Assembly (NCBI RefSeq): GCF_016428855.1
Contig: NZ_JAELTN010000037.1
Location: forward strand, 1 to 55,051
Origin: Pedobacter sp. ASV28
Lineage (GTDB): Bacteria; Bacteroidota; Bacteroidia; Sphingobacteriales; Sphingobacteriaceae
DNA: 55,051 nt
Reading direction: 5' to 3'
The notes under the pieces are model-generated. The model was not told where the DNA came from, ran no database searches, and was given only the letters and a program-made list of their open reading frames with translations. This document shows, one piece after another, positions 42,423 to 51,923 of the stretch (position 1 is its first letter; every line of letters begins with the position of its first letter). Both the position numbers and the translations under genes were made by a program.

Positions 42423-44565
42423 TTTTCTCCCTTTGTCTTCTTCTTTCTTCCCTTCGCTCCTGCCTTAATTGTTTACGTGTTTTAACCGTATCCTGACCTG
42501 GCTGTACTTTTGTGACGGTATCTTTTTTAGAAGAGCCGAATAGTCTATCGAATAAACTCTTAGACTTATCGTTCATCCCTTCGGGGGTAATCATGCCATC
42601 TTCATCCACATCTACCGAGGCCGTATCTATGACGGTAGAATCTGGCAACAGGTATTGCCTCAAACCTTCTCTAAGGCGTACATCATAAAAGCCATAGCCA
42701 GCAGAATCTGCGGGAGTAAGTCCCCTTCTGGCCATTGTACCGCCAATAAACCTGAAATAAGGCAATAAATATTCTTTCAATCCTCCATTGCTCATGAATT
42801 TATATAAAGCAGCTTTGGGCTTCGGTACAATATTGGCTAAAAATATGCTTTCGCCAATATTAAGCTCAGCCGGCGATTTACCAAAATAATATCTCGATGC
42901 CTCACCGATGCCATAAACATTATTTCCCATCTCGATAATGTTAAAATAAACTTCCAACATTCTGGCTTTGCTCACCAATCTATTGTTCTCGATCAACCAC
43001 ACGATTAAAATTTCTTCTGCCTTTCTGACCAGTGTTTTTTTACGGCTCAGGAAAACATTTTTGACCAGCTGCATGGAAATTGTACTGCCCCCTCTTTTAA
43101 ATTTCTTCTCTTTAAAGTTTACTGCAATTGATTTGCGGATCGACTCCTCTACAAAACCTTTATGCCTGAAAAATGAAGGATCTTCTGCTGTTAACAAAGC
43201 ATTTTTAAAATTTGGCGAGATATTTTCCAACCTGGTAAAATTAGGATTTGATGGCCCTATGGTAATATTGCGCATTGGCTTACCATATTCATAAGGAGTA
43301 TATATGAAGTCGGAATTTATCTTTTGCAAATCAGTTTTCCCCCATTGCAATACCTTAAAATTACTCGGTGTTAAAGTAGAACTAAATTTAACACTGTCAG
43401 GTATTGAAGTGTCCAGATAAAAATCTAAGCTGTACTTTAGTTTTCCTTGTACTTTTATCCCTTCCAATGATTCAAAAAGCCCTACCGGAAAAGAAGAAAA
43501 AATGGCTTGGGCATCTTGCTCTTGGGCATTAAGCTTCATTTCATAGATCTTGTGGGGTGACAAGGTGTATTTCAAATAGGGATGGATATAGGCATCTCTT
43601 AGATAAACCGTAGAGGTGCTATCTAAACAGACAAAATTCTCTCCAATAATCATATCCGCTTCAATCTTTGCATCGGGAACAATAATATCATCAGCCGAGA
43701 TCCGCTTTTGATTGATAAGCAAATTCTTGATGGACCAAGACCCAACTATTCTATAGTCGCTTCCACTAAAACTCGCATCTTTCATCTCCGTCTTTACGGT
43801 ATCAAAATTAATCTTGGTCTGCAGCTTACGCTCCAAATAGGGCAGTTCTACCTTTTTGCCCTCTGCAAATAACATGACATTTAACTTTTTGCTGCCAGGG
43901 TTTAACTTGCCATTCAAATGCCATATGGCAGCAGTATCATTTACCTTAATGGTCGACTGAAGATTTCCGCCATCTATAGTTGCTATTGTGGTATTAAACT
44001 TTACAAAGGCTGTATCGTTATCATTCAATCCCATTACAAAGTCTTTAACCACCATATCATCAGGAATTTTATAAAACACCTGATTCAGTAAATTGCTGGC
44101 AATTTCGCTCAATGCCACCTTGTTTGTGGTCGTTGTGCTATCTTTCTTTTTTCTCTTTAAAATAAAATCTATATTGGTTAGGGTGTCTCTCATCACCACA
44201 TTGAGCTTGCCATGGTTAAGATCTATGGCCGAAAGTTTAACATCACCAAAAATCAATGGCCATATTTTCACGCCAATGGTAATATCACTTATGGTAGTTA
44301 AGGTATCCCTATCTTTAGGTACCACCGAGATCCCACTCATATGCACAGAACTCATCCCTTCAAACCCGAAAGAAGCTATTTTTACATTCAGCCCAAAATC
44401 TTTATCTGCTTTGGCAATGGCCTTTGCCACCATCTTCTTTAAAAGCGCTTCGCGTTTACTATAAGCTACAGCCCCTATCGATATTAATAAAAGTATAAAA
44501 ATGCCCAGAACCCAGGCGCCAATCTTCAAGTATTTCTTCGGTATTACTATTTTGGGTAGCTGCAT
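42415..44565 (-). CDS. Peptidoglycan glycosyltransferase (GT51) with large AsmA-like N-terminal region
   Basis: A 716-residue envelope protein. There is one membrane helix (about 15-35), then about 400 residues of beta-rich, AsmA/DUF-like periplasmic sequence, then a GT51 domain (about 440-615). GT51 motifs are LLTAEDPSFFRHKG (catalytic Glu461), RGGSTISMQLVKN, RKAEEILIVWLIE and EVYFNIIEMGNNVYGI. No transpeptidase domain follows; the tail is Arg/Glu-rich and charged. It should polymerise lipid II into glycan strands, like MtgA, but with a big extra periplasmic domain whose role is unknown. It overlaps hpt by 8 bases. Confidence 0.88.
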   Translation of the reverse strand: MQLPKIVIPKKYLKIGAWVLGIFILLLISIGAVAYSKREALLKKMVAKAIAKADKDFGLNVKIASFGFEGMSSVHMSGISVVPKDRDTLTTISDITIGVKIWPLIFGDVKLSAIDLNHGKLNVVMRDTLTNIDFILKRKKKDSTTTTNKVALSEIASNLLNQVFYKIPDDMVVKDFVMGLNDNDTAFVKFNTTIATIDGGNLQSTIKVNDTAAIWHLNGKLNPGSKKLNVMLFAEGKKVELPYLERKLQTKINFDTVKTEMKDASFSGSDYRIVGSWSIKNLLINQKRISADDIIVPDAKIEADMIIGENFVCLDSTSTVYLRDAYIHPYLKYTLSPHKIYEMKLNAQEQDAQAIFSSFPVGLFESLEGIKVQGKLKYSLDFYLDTSIPDSVKFSSTLTPSNFKVLQWGKTDLQKINSDFIYTPYEYGKPMRNITIGPSNPNFTRLENISPNFKNALLTAEDPSFFRHKGFVEESIRKSIAVNFKEKKFKRGGSTISMQLVKNVFLSRKKTLVRKAEEILIVWLIENNRLVSKARMLEVYFNIIEMGNNVYGIGEASRYYFGKSPAELNIGESIFLANIVPKPKAALYKFMSNGGLKEYLLPYFRFIGGTMARRGLTPADSAGYGFYDVRLREGLRQYLLPDSTVIDTASVDVDEDGMITPEGMNDKSKSLFDRLFGSSKKDTVTKVQPGQDTVKTRKQLRQERREERRRQREKNG

Positions 44566-44687
44566 AAACTAAATGTAGGAAATATTGCTTTAACAAACGC
44601 TCAGGGCAAATGTTTATTTCGTGTTAAAATTACAACAAAAAGATAGATACAAAATTATTTATAGCTATGTTTTAGTAATTTTGGAAG

Positions 44688-45767
44688 ATGATAATTACCG
44701 AAGAACAAATTTTAGCGGCCTTGCGCCATGTTGAAGATCCAGACTTAAAAAAAGACCTGGTGACCTTGAACATGATCAAAGACGTTAAAATCAACGATAA
44801 AAATATTCTTTTTACCTTAGAGCTTACTACTCCTGCCTGTCCTCTAAAAGACATGCTGAAAAATGCCTGTACCAATGCCATCAAACATTTTGTTGATGCA
44901 GAAGCAAATATCCAGGTCAACATTACCTCTAGGGTAACCAAACCTGTTGACACCAGTCAGTTAAAAGCGATTAAGAACATTATTCTGATTTCTTCTGGTA
45001 AAGGTGGGGTAGGCAAGTCTACCGTTTCCAGTAATTTGGCCGTTACCTTAGCTGCAGACGGCGCTAAAGTTGGCCTGATCGATGCAGATATCTATGGCCC
45101 GTCTGTACCCATCATGTTTGGATTGGTGGGTGCAAAGCCCAGTGCCAAGGAAACCTCAGATGGGAAAACCTTAATTCTTCCGATAGAGAAATATGGCATT
45201 AAGCTACTATCTCTTGGGTTCTTTTCCGATCCAGACCAACCTGTGCCTTGGCGCGGACCAATGGCTTCGAATGCCATTAAACAATTATTTAATGATGCCG
45301 ACTGGGGTGAGTTAGATTATTTATTAGTGGATTTGCCTCCTGGAACTGGCGACATACATATTACCATTAGTCAAAGTTTTCCCATTGCTGGCGCTGTCAT
45401 TGTAACCACTCCCCAACAGGTTGCGCTAGCCGATACCAGGAAAGGATTGGCCATGTTCGGCATGCCGGGAATAAATATCCCTGTTTTGGGCGTAATAGAG
45501 AATATGTCATACTTTAGCCCTGCCGAACTTCCGGAAAACAAGTATTACATCTTTGGCAAAGATGGAGGAAAAGAATTGGCAAAAAGCTTTAATGTACCTT
45601 TTTTGGGGGAGATTCCCTTAGTACAAAGCATTACCGAGGCTGGTGATAAAGGCACCCCTATAGCCATGGAGAAAGGCCATCCACAAGCCATTGCATTTGC
45701 AGAAATTGCCGGTAAAATTGCCCAACAAATTTCAATCAGCAATGCGCAACCAATGGCTAATTGCTAA
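44688..45767 (+). CDS. Mrp/NBP35-family P-loop ATPase, Fe-S cluster carrier
   Basis: A 359-residue protein with an N-terminal DUF59/MIP18 domain (1-80, with TTPACPL and Cys51), the deviant Walker A ISSGKGGVGKST (101-112), the switch DLPPGTGDIHITISQ and GVIENMSYF near residue 265. Mrp/ApbC proteins bind and deliver Fe-S clusters using ATP. The CxxC expected just after ENMSYF is missing (SPAELPENKYYIFG instead), which I recall as usual in Bacteroidota. The next gene encodes an Nfu protein with CxxC. A TAATTTTG box ends 4 bases before the ATG, suggesting a near-leaderless message. Confidence 0.92.
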   Translation: MIITEEQILAALRHVEDPDLKKDLVTLNMIKDVKINDKNILFTLELTTPACPLKDMLKNACTNAIKHFVDAEANIQVNITSRVTKPVDTSQLKAIKNIILISSGKGGVGKSTVSSNLAVTLAADGAKVGLIDADIYGPSVPIMFGLVGAKPSAKETSDGKTLILPIEKYGIKLLSLGFFSDPDQPVPWRGPMASNAIKQLFNDADWGELDYLLVDLPPGTGDIHITISQSFPIAGAVIVTTPQQVALADTRKGLAMFGMPGINIPVLGVIENMSYFSPAELPENKYYIFGKDGGKELAKSFNVPFLGEIPLVQSITEAGDKGTPIAMEKGHPQAIAFAEIAGKIAQQISISNAQPMANC

Positions 45768-45803
45768 ATTTTTACTATTTTTATATTTTAAAAAAATAAT
45801 AAC

Positions 45804-46049
45804 ATGGATTTAACAGCACAAGTAGAGCGAGCTTTAGAAACTATCAGACCTTATTTGATAGCGGATGGGGGAAATGTGGCTATTGAAGAAATTACGCCTG
45901 ACCATATCGTAAAAGTAAAATTATTAGGTAATTGTGGCTCTTGCAAAATGAGCTTCATGACCATGAAAGCAGGTATTGAACAAGCGATCATGAAAGAAGT
46001 TCCTGAAATTAAGGGAGTAATTGCGGTTGATTTAGCTGAACAAGTATAA
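45804..46049 (+). CDS. NifU C-terminal domain (Nfu-type) Fe-S scaffold
   Basis: An 81-residue protein consisting only of the NifU C-terminal domain: RPYLIADGGNVAIEEI, then LLGNCGSCKMSFMTMKAGIE with the cluster-binding CGSC. It binds a [4Fe-4S] cluster between two monomers and passes it on. It lies 36 bases after the Mrp-like gene on the same strand, so the two probably act together. Normal length for this group. Confidence 0.93.
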   Translation: MDLTAQVERALETIRPYLIADGGNVAIEEITPDHIVKVKLLGNCGSCKMSFMTMKAGIEQAIMKEVPEIKGVIAVDLAEQV

Positions 46050-46173
46050 CTTTAACACATTTTAACCAAAAATATAAACCTATTACATTTACATTTGTAA
46101 TATATAAGCGTTTGGTTTAAAACCATAAATTGGCACTTTAAAGCAAACGTTCCAAAAAACAGGATATATACAG

Positions 46174-46818
46174 ATGAAGTTTGCATTGACCATCATATTG
46201 CTTTTGTTTGTTGCAACGGTTTTTGCCCAAGACAAAACCAAGGCTAACAAATTGGTACAGTTTTCGGGCATAGTTACCGATGCTGACAGCAATATGGTTG
46301 TGCCTTATGTTACCATCACCAACCTGAGCAACAAAGGCCAAAAATATGCTGCAAACTACCAGGGTTTCTTCTCTTTTATTGTTAATCCTGGAGATACCGT
46401 AGTTTTCTCGGCTGTTGGTTTTACCAGTAAAACATTAGTACTGCCCAGAACAATTGTTGAAAACAAGTACACGGCTATGATCCAGATGAAGTCTGAGGTG
46501 GTTTATCTACAAACGGTTAGGGTTAATCCATGGGCTACGGTAGAAGAATTCAATAAAGACTTTCTTTCGATGAAAGTTGCAGATGACGATATGGCCATTG
46601 CAAAGAAAAATTTATCCCGACAAAGTATAAATGGCATGAAGCTCACCCTCCCTCGAGATGCGCAGGAAATTAGCAATAGCAATTATCGCTACAATTTCGA
46701 CAGGATGATGAATGTCAACATGCGTCAAACTAACCCCTTGTTAAATCCTTTTGCATGGGGAAAACTCATGCAGGAAATCTTTAATGGCGATAAAGCCAGA
46801 AGTAGCGAAGACAAATAA
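46174..46818 (+). CDS. Exported carboxypeptidase-regulatory-like domain protein
   Basis: A 214-residue protein with a signal peptide (1-18, ending VFAQ). A CarboxypepD_reg-like beta-sandwich follows (about 28-110: VQFSGIVTDADSNMVVPYV, YAANYQGFFSFIV, VVFSAVGFTSKTLVL), and then a charged helical tail with a SRQSINGMKLTLPRDAQ segment. This architecture is common in Bacteroidota periplasmic or surface proteins of unknown function. A TACATTTG box at 46090-46097 may be its promoter. It is followed after 6 bases by a lipoprotein gene. Confidence 0.78.
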   Translation: MKFALTIILLLFVATVFAQDKTKANKLVQFSGIVTDADSNMVVPYVTITNLSNKGQKYAANYQGFFSFIVNPGDTVVFSAVGFTSKTLVLPRTIVENKYTAMIQMKSEVVYLQTVRVNPWATVEEFNKDFLSMKVADDDMAIAKKNLSRQSINGMKLTLPRDAQEISNSNYRYNFDRMMNVNMRQTNPLLNPFAWGKLMQEIFNGDKARSSEDK

Positions 46819-46824
46819 GCATTT

Positions 46825-47403
46825 ATGATAGCCTATAAAAAATCTATAATCATCTTAAGTACATTCGTTATATTTTTAAATGTATTATCATCCTGTAAAA
46901 AAGATAAAAAAGAAACTGAAAATACAATAATAGGCAGCTGGGAATTAAGCAGCATTACCTTTACAGGCCAAAATCAAATTGTGCTACCTATAGATTCCTT
47001 CAAGAATTTCATAGCTTGTAATATTACTTTTAATACCGACTCTTCGTTTCAGAGAACAGAACAATTTGGAAAAATATTGTTGGGACTTAATAACGATCTT
47101 TCAACCAGCATAGTTGAGCAATTTGTCACCAAATATAAAAATGCTAGATATTTAATATGGGAAGGTGATCAAAAAGATTTCCCTACAACTTCTTCAAAAT
47201 TCAGCATCAGCAATAATACTTTATTTTTTATTGAAGAATTTAAAGATAACTACACCATAAGCGAAAGGAAATATTTTAACGCCTTTCAACTCAAAAATAA
47301 TGGTACGCAGCTAGAAATAAGGAGAGAGGACCTGATAATTCTAAATACGCAGAATAATTCGCCTGTAACTTCTCAGCTTATATTCACATATAAAAGAAAA
47401 TAG
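46825..47403 (+). CDS. Hypothetical lipoprotein, lipocalin-like
   Basis: A 192-residue protein with a lipoprotein signal (hydrophobic 6-20, lipobox LSSC with Cys24, then KKDKKE). The mature part starts IIGSWELSSITF, a pattern seen at the start of lipocalin-like domains in Bacteroidota, and continues beta-rich to TSQLIFTYKRK. Function is unknown. It lies 6 bases after the previous gene and probably shares its transcript. The gene is more A+T-rich than its neighbours. Confidence 0.72.
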   Translation: MIAYKKSIIILSTFVIFLNVLSSCKKDKKETENTIIGSWELSSITFTGQNQIVLPIDSFKNFIACNITFNTDSSFQRTEQFGKILLGLNNDLSTSIVEQFVTKYKNARYLIWEGDQKDFPTTSSKFSISNNTLFFIEEFKDNYTISERKYFNAFQLKNNGTQLEIRREDLIILNTQNNSPVTSQLIFTYKRK

Positions 47404-47747
47404 CTTCCAGCATTTAAAGACCTTGTTTTGTACATGATCAATTCCCTTGCTGTTTCCCTAAAATAGTAGAGCATAATCATTATGCTTTTTTATGTACAAA
47501 ATTAATGCTTAAAAGCACAACCATCATTATTTCTTGAAGCATTAGCATTGACTAGCTATATTAAGCCTTTCTATAGTTTGATATCTGTGCTAACCCTAAT
47601 TCTCATCCAGTACTCAGATTTCATTTTGACCAAATTTTATACATCATAAAACACCTTAAGCTGCAATAAAAAACCGCAAAAACACTTAAATAAACAATAT
47701 TTTACTATATTCATTGCATAAAACCGCAAAAACCAAACTAACCGGCA
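47404..47747. other. Intergenic region with a 14-base direct repeat
   Basis: No gene seen. AAAACCGCAAAAAC occurs at 47670-47683 and again at 47720-47733, exactly 50 bases apart, just before the GHL10 gene start at 47748. No clear TAnnTTTG box and no tRNA. The repeats could be activator sites. Confidence 0.4.
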
Positions 47748-49844
47748 ATGAAAAGACTTTTAGTATTGCTTATTATTATCCTGCAATTTCACGAGGTGGC
47801 AAATGCACAAAATCCAAAAAGAGAGTTGAGGGCTGCTTGGATATCGACTGTTTACGGAATCGATTGGCCAAGCGCTAGTGATGCTCCTGCTACGCAACGA
47901 ACAAAATTGATTGCTATTTTGGACAAGTTAAAGGATGTAGGTATTAATGCTGTTTATTTTCAAGTTAGGACAACGGGAGATGCACTTTATAACAGCTCAC
48001 TAGTTCCATGGTCACATTGGTTAACCGGAACTTATGGCCAAAATCCCGGGTGGGACCCTTTAGCATTTGCAATTGACGAAGCTCACAAAAGGGGGCTGGA
48101 AATACATGCTTGGTTAAATCCATATAGAGCTGCGATTTCCTCCACCTATGCTACAACATACGCCACAAACCATGTAGCCAGAAACCATCCAGACTGGTTG
48201 CTTACCAGTGGCACCACCAAATATTTAAATCCTGGAATTGCAGGTGTCAGAAGCCATATTGTAGATGTAATCGAAGAGATCATCACTAAATATGATATTG
48301 ACGGTATACACTTTGATGATTATTTCTATCTATCAGGCATTTCAGATGCTGATGATAATGCCCAATTTACATCGGACCCCCGAGGCTTTACTTCTAGAGC
48401 TAATTGGCGAAGAGATAATGTCACTTTAATGATCAGAGGTGTTGGTGAGAAAATTAAAGCCTTAAAACCATGGATAAAATTTGGCATCTCGCCCTCTGGA
48501 ATTTATCGGAACTTTACGGTGCCTAATGTTAGCCCTACCACCAACACAACTGGCTCGGAGCATTATAGCGTTCAATATGCCGACACCAAATATTGGATGG
48601 AACAGGGATTAATTGATTACTTAATCCCTCAGGTGTACTGGGCATTTAGCCAATCTACAGCCAATGCCAAATTTAACTACATAAGCGACTACTGGAATAG
48701 GCAGAACTTTGCTCGACATTTATATATTGGTTTGGCTACCTATAGGGTAGACCCTGCAGATGGATCGGCCTGGTCGTCTACAATTTCCATCAACGAAATC
48801 AAAAATCAAATTAGTTATTTACGTACCAGTACCCCAAATATAATGGGCACCGCTCATTTTACTTCCCATGACCTGATCTCCACTAAAACAGGCGTTAAAG
48901 AAGCCATGGATCTAGTTCGTCAGCTTTACAATACACCTGCCCTACTTCCTGCCATGACCTGGATAGATAATGTTCCACCTGCCGAACCCACTGACCTAAC
49001 ACCTAGTCTGGCCAGTGGCAAAACCAAATTAACATGGACAGCCCCTGCCAGTACTTCTATTGAACTGCAGAAAGTAAAGAGATATGCCATTTATCGCTCT
49101 ACTTCTCCAAGTGTCGACTTTAATAATTCTACCAATTTAATTGCAGTGATTTCAAGTGAAAATACCACCTATACGGATAATTCAGTGTCTCCGGGGCAGG
49201 GCACGCCCTACTATTATGCTGTTACTTCATTAGATCGCATAAATAATGAAAGCCTAGCCAGCAACATTGTTCCGGATGCCGTCACTTTACCCGTACAATT
49301 GATCGCTTTTAAGGCAAAGAAAAATGGCAATCGGGTAAAAATAGAATGGTCTACCGCCAATGAAACCAACAACGACTATTTTTTGGTAGAAAAGGCCGGA
49401 GCAAATGGCATTTTTGGTTTTCTGGATAAAAAACCTTCTGTAAAAACCAATACAAAGGAAATTAGCACCTATTTCACATGGGATTATAAGCCAATAAACG
49501 GAATAAATTATTATAAGCTAACCCAGTTCGACAATGACGGCAAAGCATCGACACCAGAAACTGCCGTTCTTAATTTTAGCGAACTGATTGTAGTTGATGC
49601 AAAAGCCTTTCCAAATCCTACACGAAGAGATATCAACTTTAACCTAGAAAACTTTACTGGAAAGTCTATTAAAACAAAACTGATCAGCTTGTATGGCCAA
49701 ATAGTACATGAAGAAGAGTTCAATACCGCCTCTGGAGTTTCCCAATTTCAGTTGAACCTAAAAAGATCACTACCAAAAGGACAGTATATTTTAACCTTGG
49801 CAGACCACGATTTTAAAAAGCATATCAAATTGATTGTGCTTTAA
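47748..49844 (+). CDS. Secreted GHL10 (family 10-like) glycoside hydrolase with T9SS tail
   Basis: A 698-residue exported protein: signal peptide (1-20), GHL10/DUF187 barrel (about 25-400, with RELRAAWISTVYGIDWP, VYFQVRTTGDALY, IHAWLNPYR and DIDGIHFDDYFY), an FN3-like domain (about 410-505), a second beta-sandwich (about 515-615, beginning LPVQLIAFKAKKNGNRVKIE) and a T9SS type A sorting domain (FPNPTRRDINF to the end). Relatives such as DigH cleave peptidoglycan glycan strands lacking stem peptides. Here it is probably displayed on the cell surface. The catalytic acids are likely the Asp pair in HFDDY. Confidence 0.88.
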   Translation: MKRLLVLLIIILQFHEVANAQNPKRELRAAWISTVYGIDWPSASDAPATQRTKLIAILDKLKDVGINAVYFQVRTTGDALYNSSLVPWSHWLTGTYGQNPGWDPLAFAIDEAHKRGLEIHAWLNPYRAAISSTYATTYATNHVARNHPDWLLTSGTTKYLNPGIAGVRSHIVDVIEEIITKYDIDGIHFDDYFYLSGISDADDNAQFTSDPRGFTSRANWRRDNVTLMIRGVGEKIKALKPWIKFGISPSGIYRNFTVPNVSPTTNTTGSEHYSVQYADTKYWMEQGLIDYLIPQVYWAFSQSTANAKFNYISDYWNRQNFARHLYIGLATYRVDPADGSAWSSTISINEIKNQISYLRTSTPNIMGTAHFTSHDLISTKTGVKEAMDLVRQLYNTPALLPAMTWIDNVPPAEPTDLTPSLASGKTKLTWTAPASTSIELQKVKRYAIYRSTSPSVDFNNSTNLIAVISSENTTYTDNSVSPGQGTPYYYAVTSLDRINNESLASNIVPDAVTLPVQLIAFKAKKNGNRVKIEWSTANETNNDYFLVEKAGANGIFGFLDKKPSVKTNTKEISTYFTWDYKPINGINYYKLTQFDNDGKASTPETAVLNFSELIVVDAKAFPNPTRRDINFNLENFTGKSIKTKLISLYGQIVHEEEFNTASGVSQFQLNLKRSLPKGQYILTLADHDFKKHIKLIVL

Positions 49845-49855
49845 TTACTTTTAAC

Positions 49856-49887
49856 AAAAAGGCCAAGATTAATCTTGGCCTTTTTTT
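49856..49887. terminator. Bidirectional intrinsic terminator
   Basis: A perfect palindrome with AAAAAGGCCAAGAT (49856-49869) and ATCTTGGCCTTTTT, with T-runs on both strands. It serves the GHL10 gene on plus and def on minus, whose stop at 49886 lies at its edge. Confidence 0.92.
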
Positions 49888-50443
49888 ATCTCCTTTTATA
49901 CTGCCTTGGAAAACGCATTTTATAATCCGTACGGACTTCTCCTTTGGCAATCTTATCTAATTTCCCTTTAAGCAATTGTTTACGCAATAAACTTAGTTTT
50001 TCGGTAAACAGCTTTCCTTCTATATGATCATACTCATGCTGGATCACACGGGCCGAGAAACCGCTCACCTCATCTTCATGTTTCATCCAGTTTTCATCGT
50101 AATAGCTGATGACAATATTTGGTTTTCGCATGACCTCTTCGCGAATTTCAGGAATACTCAAACAACCTTCATTAAATCCCCAAGGTTCACCAGATTCAGA
50201 TATGATCTGTGCATTGATAAATACTTTTTTGTATCGTTCTTCCTCATCATTATCGCCTGTGTCTACCACAAATAAACGAATAGGCAATCCAACTTGCGGT
50301 GCCGCCAACCCTACTCCACTTGCATTGTACATGGTTTCCCACATGTTTTCTATCAAGGTGTTCAATTCAGGATAACTTTCGTCAATTGGTCCACAGACCT
50401 TTTTTAAAACTGGATCTCCATAAGCTACAATAGGTAATTTCAT
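49886..50443 (-). CDS. def: Peptide deformylase
   Basis: A 185-residue metalloenzyme with all three motifs: GVGLAAPQVG (about 42-51), EGCLSIPE (Cys metal ligand) and QHEYDHIEG (two His ligands and the catalytic Glu). It removes the formyl group from nascent proteins. The start MKLPIVAYGDPVLKK is the family start. A TACCTTTG -7 box on the minus strand at 50542-50535 predicts a leader of about 85 bases. It ends in the shared terminator. Confidence 0.97.
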   Translation of the reverse strand: MKLPIVAYGDPVLKKVCGPIDESYPELNTLIENMWETMYNASGVGLAAPQVGLPIRLFVVDTGDNDEEERYKKVFINAQIISESGEPWGFNEGCLSIPEIREEVMRKPNIVISYYDENWMKHEDEVSGFSARVIQHEYDHIEGKLFTEKLSLLRKQLLKGKLDKIAKGEVRTDYKMRFPRQYKRR

Positions 50444-50623
50444 CAGGGTATTTTAATTTTTTAATGGTCGATGAGCTATGATGGGCTTGGCAAATGATTT
50501 TTACATATAGTTAAAACCCTAATAGTTCATGATACAAAGGTAAGAAAAAGATTTTTTTTGGCGGCTAATGTTACCTATAGGCTCACTTCTTTAAATTAGA
50601 ATGACCTATAAAATGCAACAAAC

Positions 50624-51853
50624 CTAGTCTATTGGATTGAAAACCAAAGCCGTCAGCTTTTTTTCATCAAACACTTCATTTACAATATTTGCCATATCTT
50701 CCGTGCTTACTTCTCGAATCTTATGAAAAACAGTCTGTAGACTATCTATCTTGTCATAGTCTAACAGGCTTTTGGCCATAGCGATGATCAGTCCAATCCT
50801 ATTCTCCTCACCTAAGGCAATCTGTCCTATAAATTTATTTTGGGCCTTATGCAATTGAACAGTCGTTAATGGCTTCTGTTTCAGCTTAGTCATTTCCCTA
50901 CGAATGAGCTGCATGGCCTTTTCGGTCTTTTCCTTATCAGTACCAAAATAAATGGCAAAAATACCTGTATCAGATAATGGACTATAAGCCGATTCTATAG
51001 TATAGGCTATGCCATATTTCTCCCTCAACTGTAAGTTAAGAACAGAGCTCATTCCATTGCCCCCAAAAATGTTGTTCAGCAACAACAAACCTGTTTTGTA
51101 AGGATGATGCAAAGAATAAGCTTGTGTACCCATCATACAATGGCTTTGTGAAATTTGCTTATCTATCACCTGATGAAAAGCCGGATTTACCGTTGGGGCC
51201 ATTCTTTTATTGGCAGAGGTTTTTTCCGGCACATCAGCATAATACTTTTCGCCCAACTTCGTCAATTTATTAAAGGGATAATTACCAAGCACGGCGATCA
51301 CGATCTGATCTGTGCGGTATTCATTTTGAATAAACGATCGAATATCCTTTTTAGACAAACGGGACACCGTTTCGGGCGTACCCAATATATTTCGTCCCAA
51401 TTGATGTCCTTTAAAGAGCATATCTTCAAAATCATCATTAATAGCCTCTTCAGGCTGATCTAGATAAGAAGTAATCTCGTCAAGTATGACCCCTTTCTCT
51501 TTTTCCATCTCATCTTCTGGAAAGGTAGAATGAAACACAATATCATTAAACAGTTCTAAAGTCCTGTCCAGATAGGAATGCAGAAAAGAAGCATGAACAC
51601 AGGTGTATTCCTTAGTAGTATAGGCATTAAGATCTGCACCAACACTTTCTAGCCTGTTTAGGATCTGTATGGTGTTTCGCTTTTCGGTACGTTTAAAAAT
51701 AAGATGTTCTATAAAATGTGCCAAACCCATTTGCGCATCTTCTTCATCACGGGAACCGGCATTAATTAAAATACAGGCATGCGATATTGCCGAAACTGCA
51801 GGAACATGCAAAATACGAATGCCATTCTTAAGTGTGTGTACGTTGTACTCCAT
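50624..51853 (-). CDS. M16-family zinc metallopeptidase
   Basis: A 409-residue pitrilysin-like peptidase. The inverted zinc motif HFIEH (His46, Glu49, His50) lies in AHFIEHLIFKRT, with the third ligand Glu in EKGVILDEI about 75 residues on. The C-terminal half is the inactive-type M16 domain (FGGNGMSSVLNLQLREK). It resembles PqqL/processing-peptidase-like enzymes, cytoplasmic or periplasmic; no signal peptide is seen. The frame can be extended to a TTG at 51865, but that overlaps a TATCTTTG box (51870-51863), so ATG 51853 is chosen and the message would have a very short leader. Confidence 0.92.
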   Translation of the reverse strand: MEYNVHTLKNGIRILHVPAVSAISHACILINAGSRDEEDAQMGLAHFIEHLIFKRTEKRNTIQILNRLESVGADLNAYTTKEYTCVHASFLHSYLDRTLELFNDIVFHSTFPEDEMEKEKGVILDEITSYLDQPEEAINDDFEDMLFKGHQLGRNILGTPETVSRLSKKDIRSFIQNEYRTDQIVIAVLGNYPFNKLTKLGEKYYADVPEKTSANKRMAPTVNPAFHQVIDKQISQSHCMMGTQAYSLHHPYKTGLLLLNNIFGGNGMSSVLNLQLREKYGIAYTIESAYSPLSDTGIFAIYFGTDKEKTEKAMQLIRREMTKLKQKPLTTVQLHKAQNKFIGQIALGEENRIGLIIAMAKSLLDYDKIDSLQTVFHKIREVSTEDMANIVNEVFDEKKLTALVFNPID

Positions 51854-51923
51854 TTGAAGCGGCAAAGATACGCATTGTTTTGTAGTTAAAACGTTGAAAT
51901 ATTGTAAGGTTATTATCCCTAAG

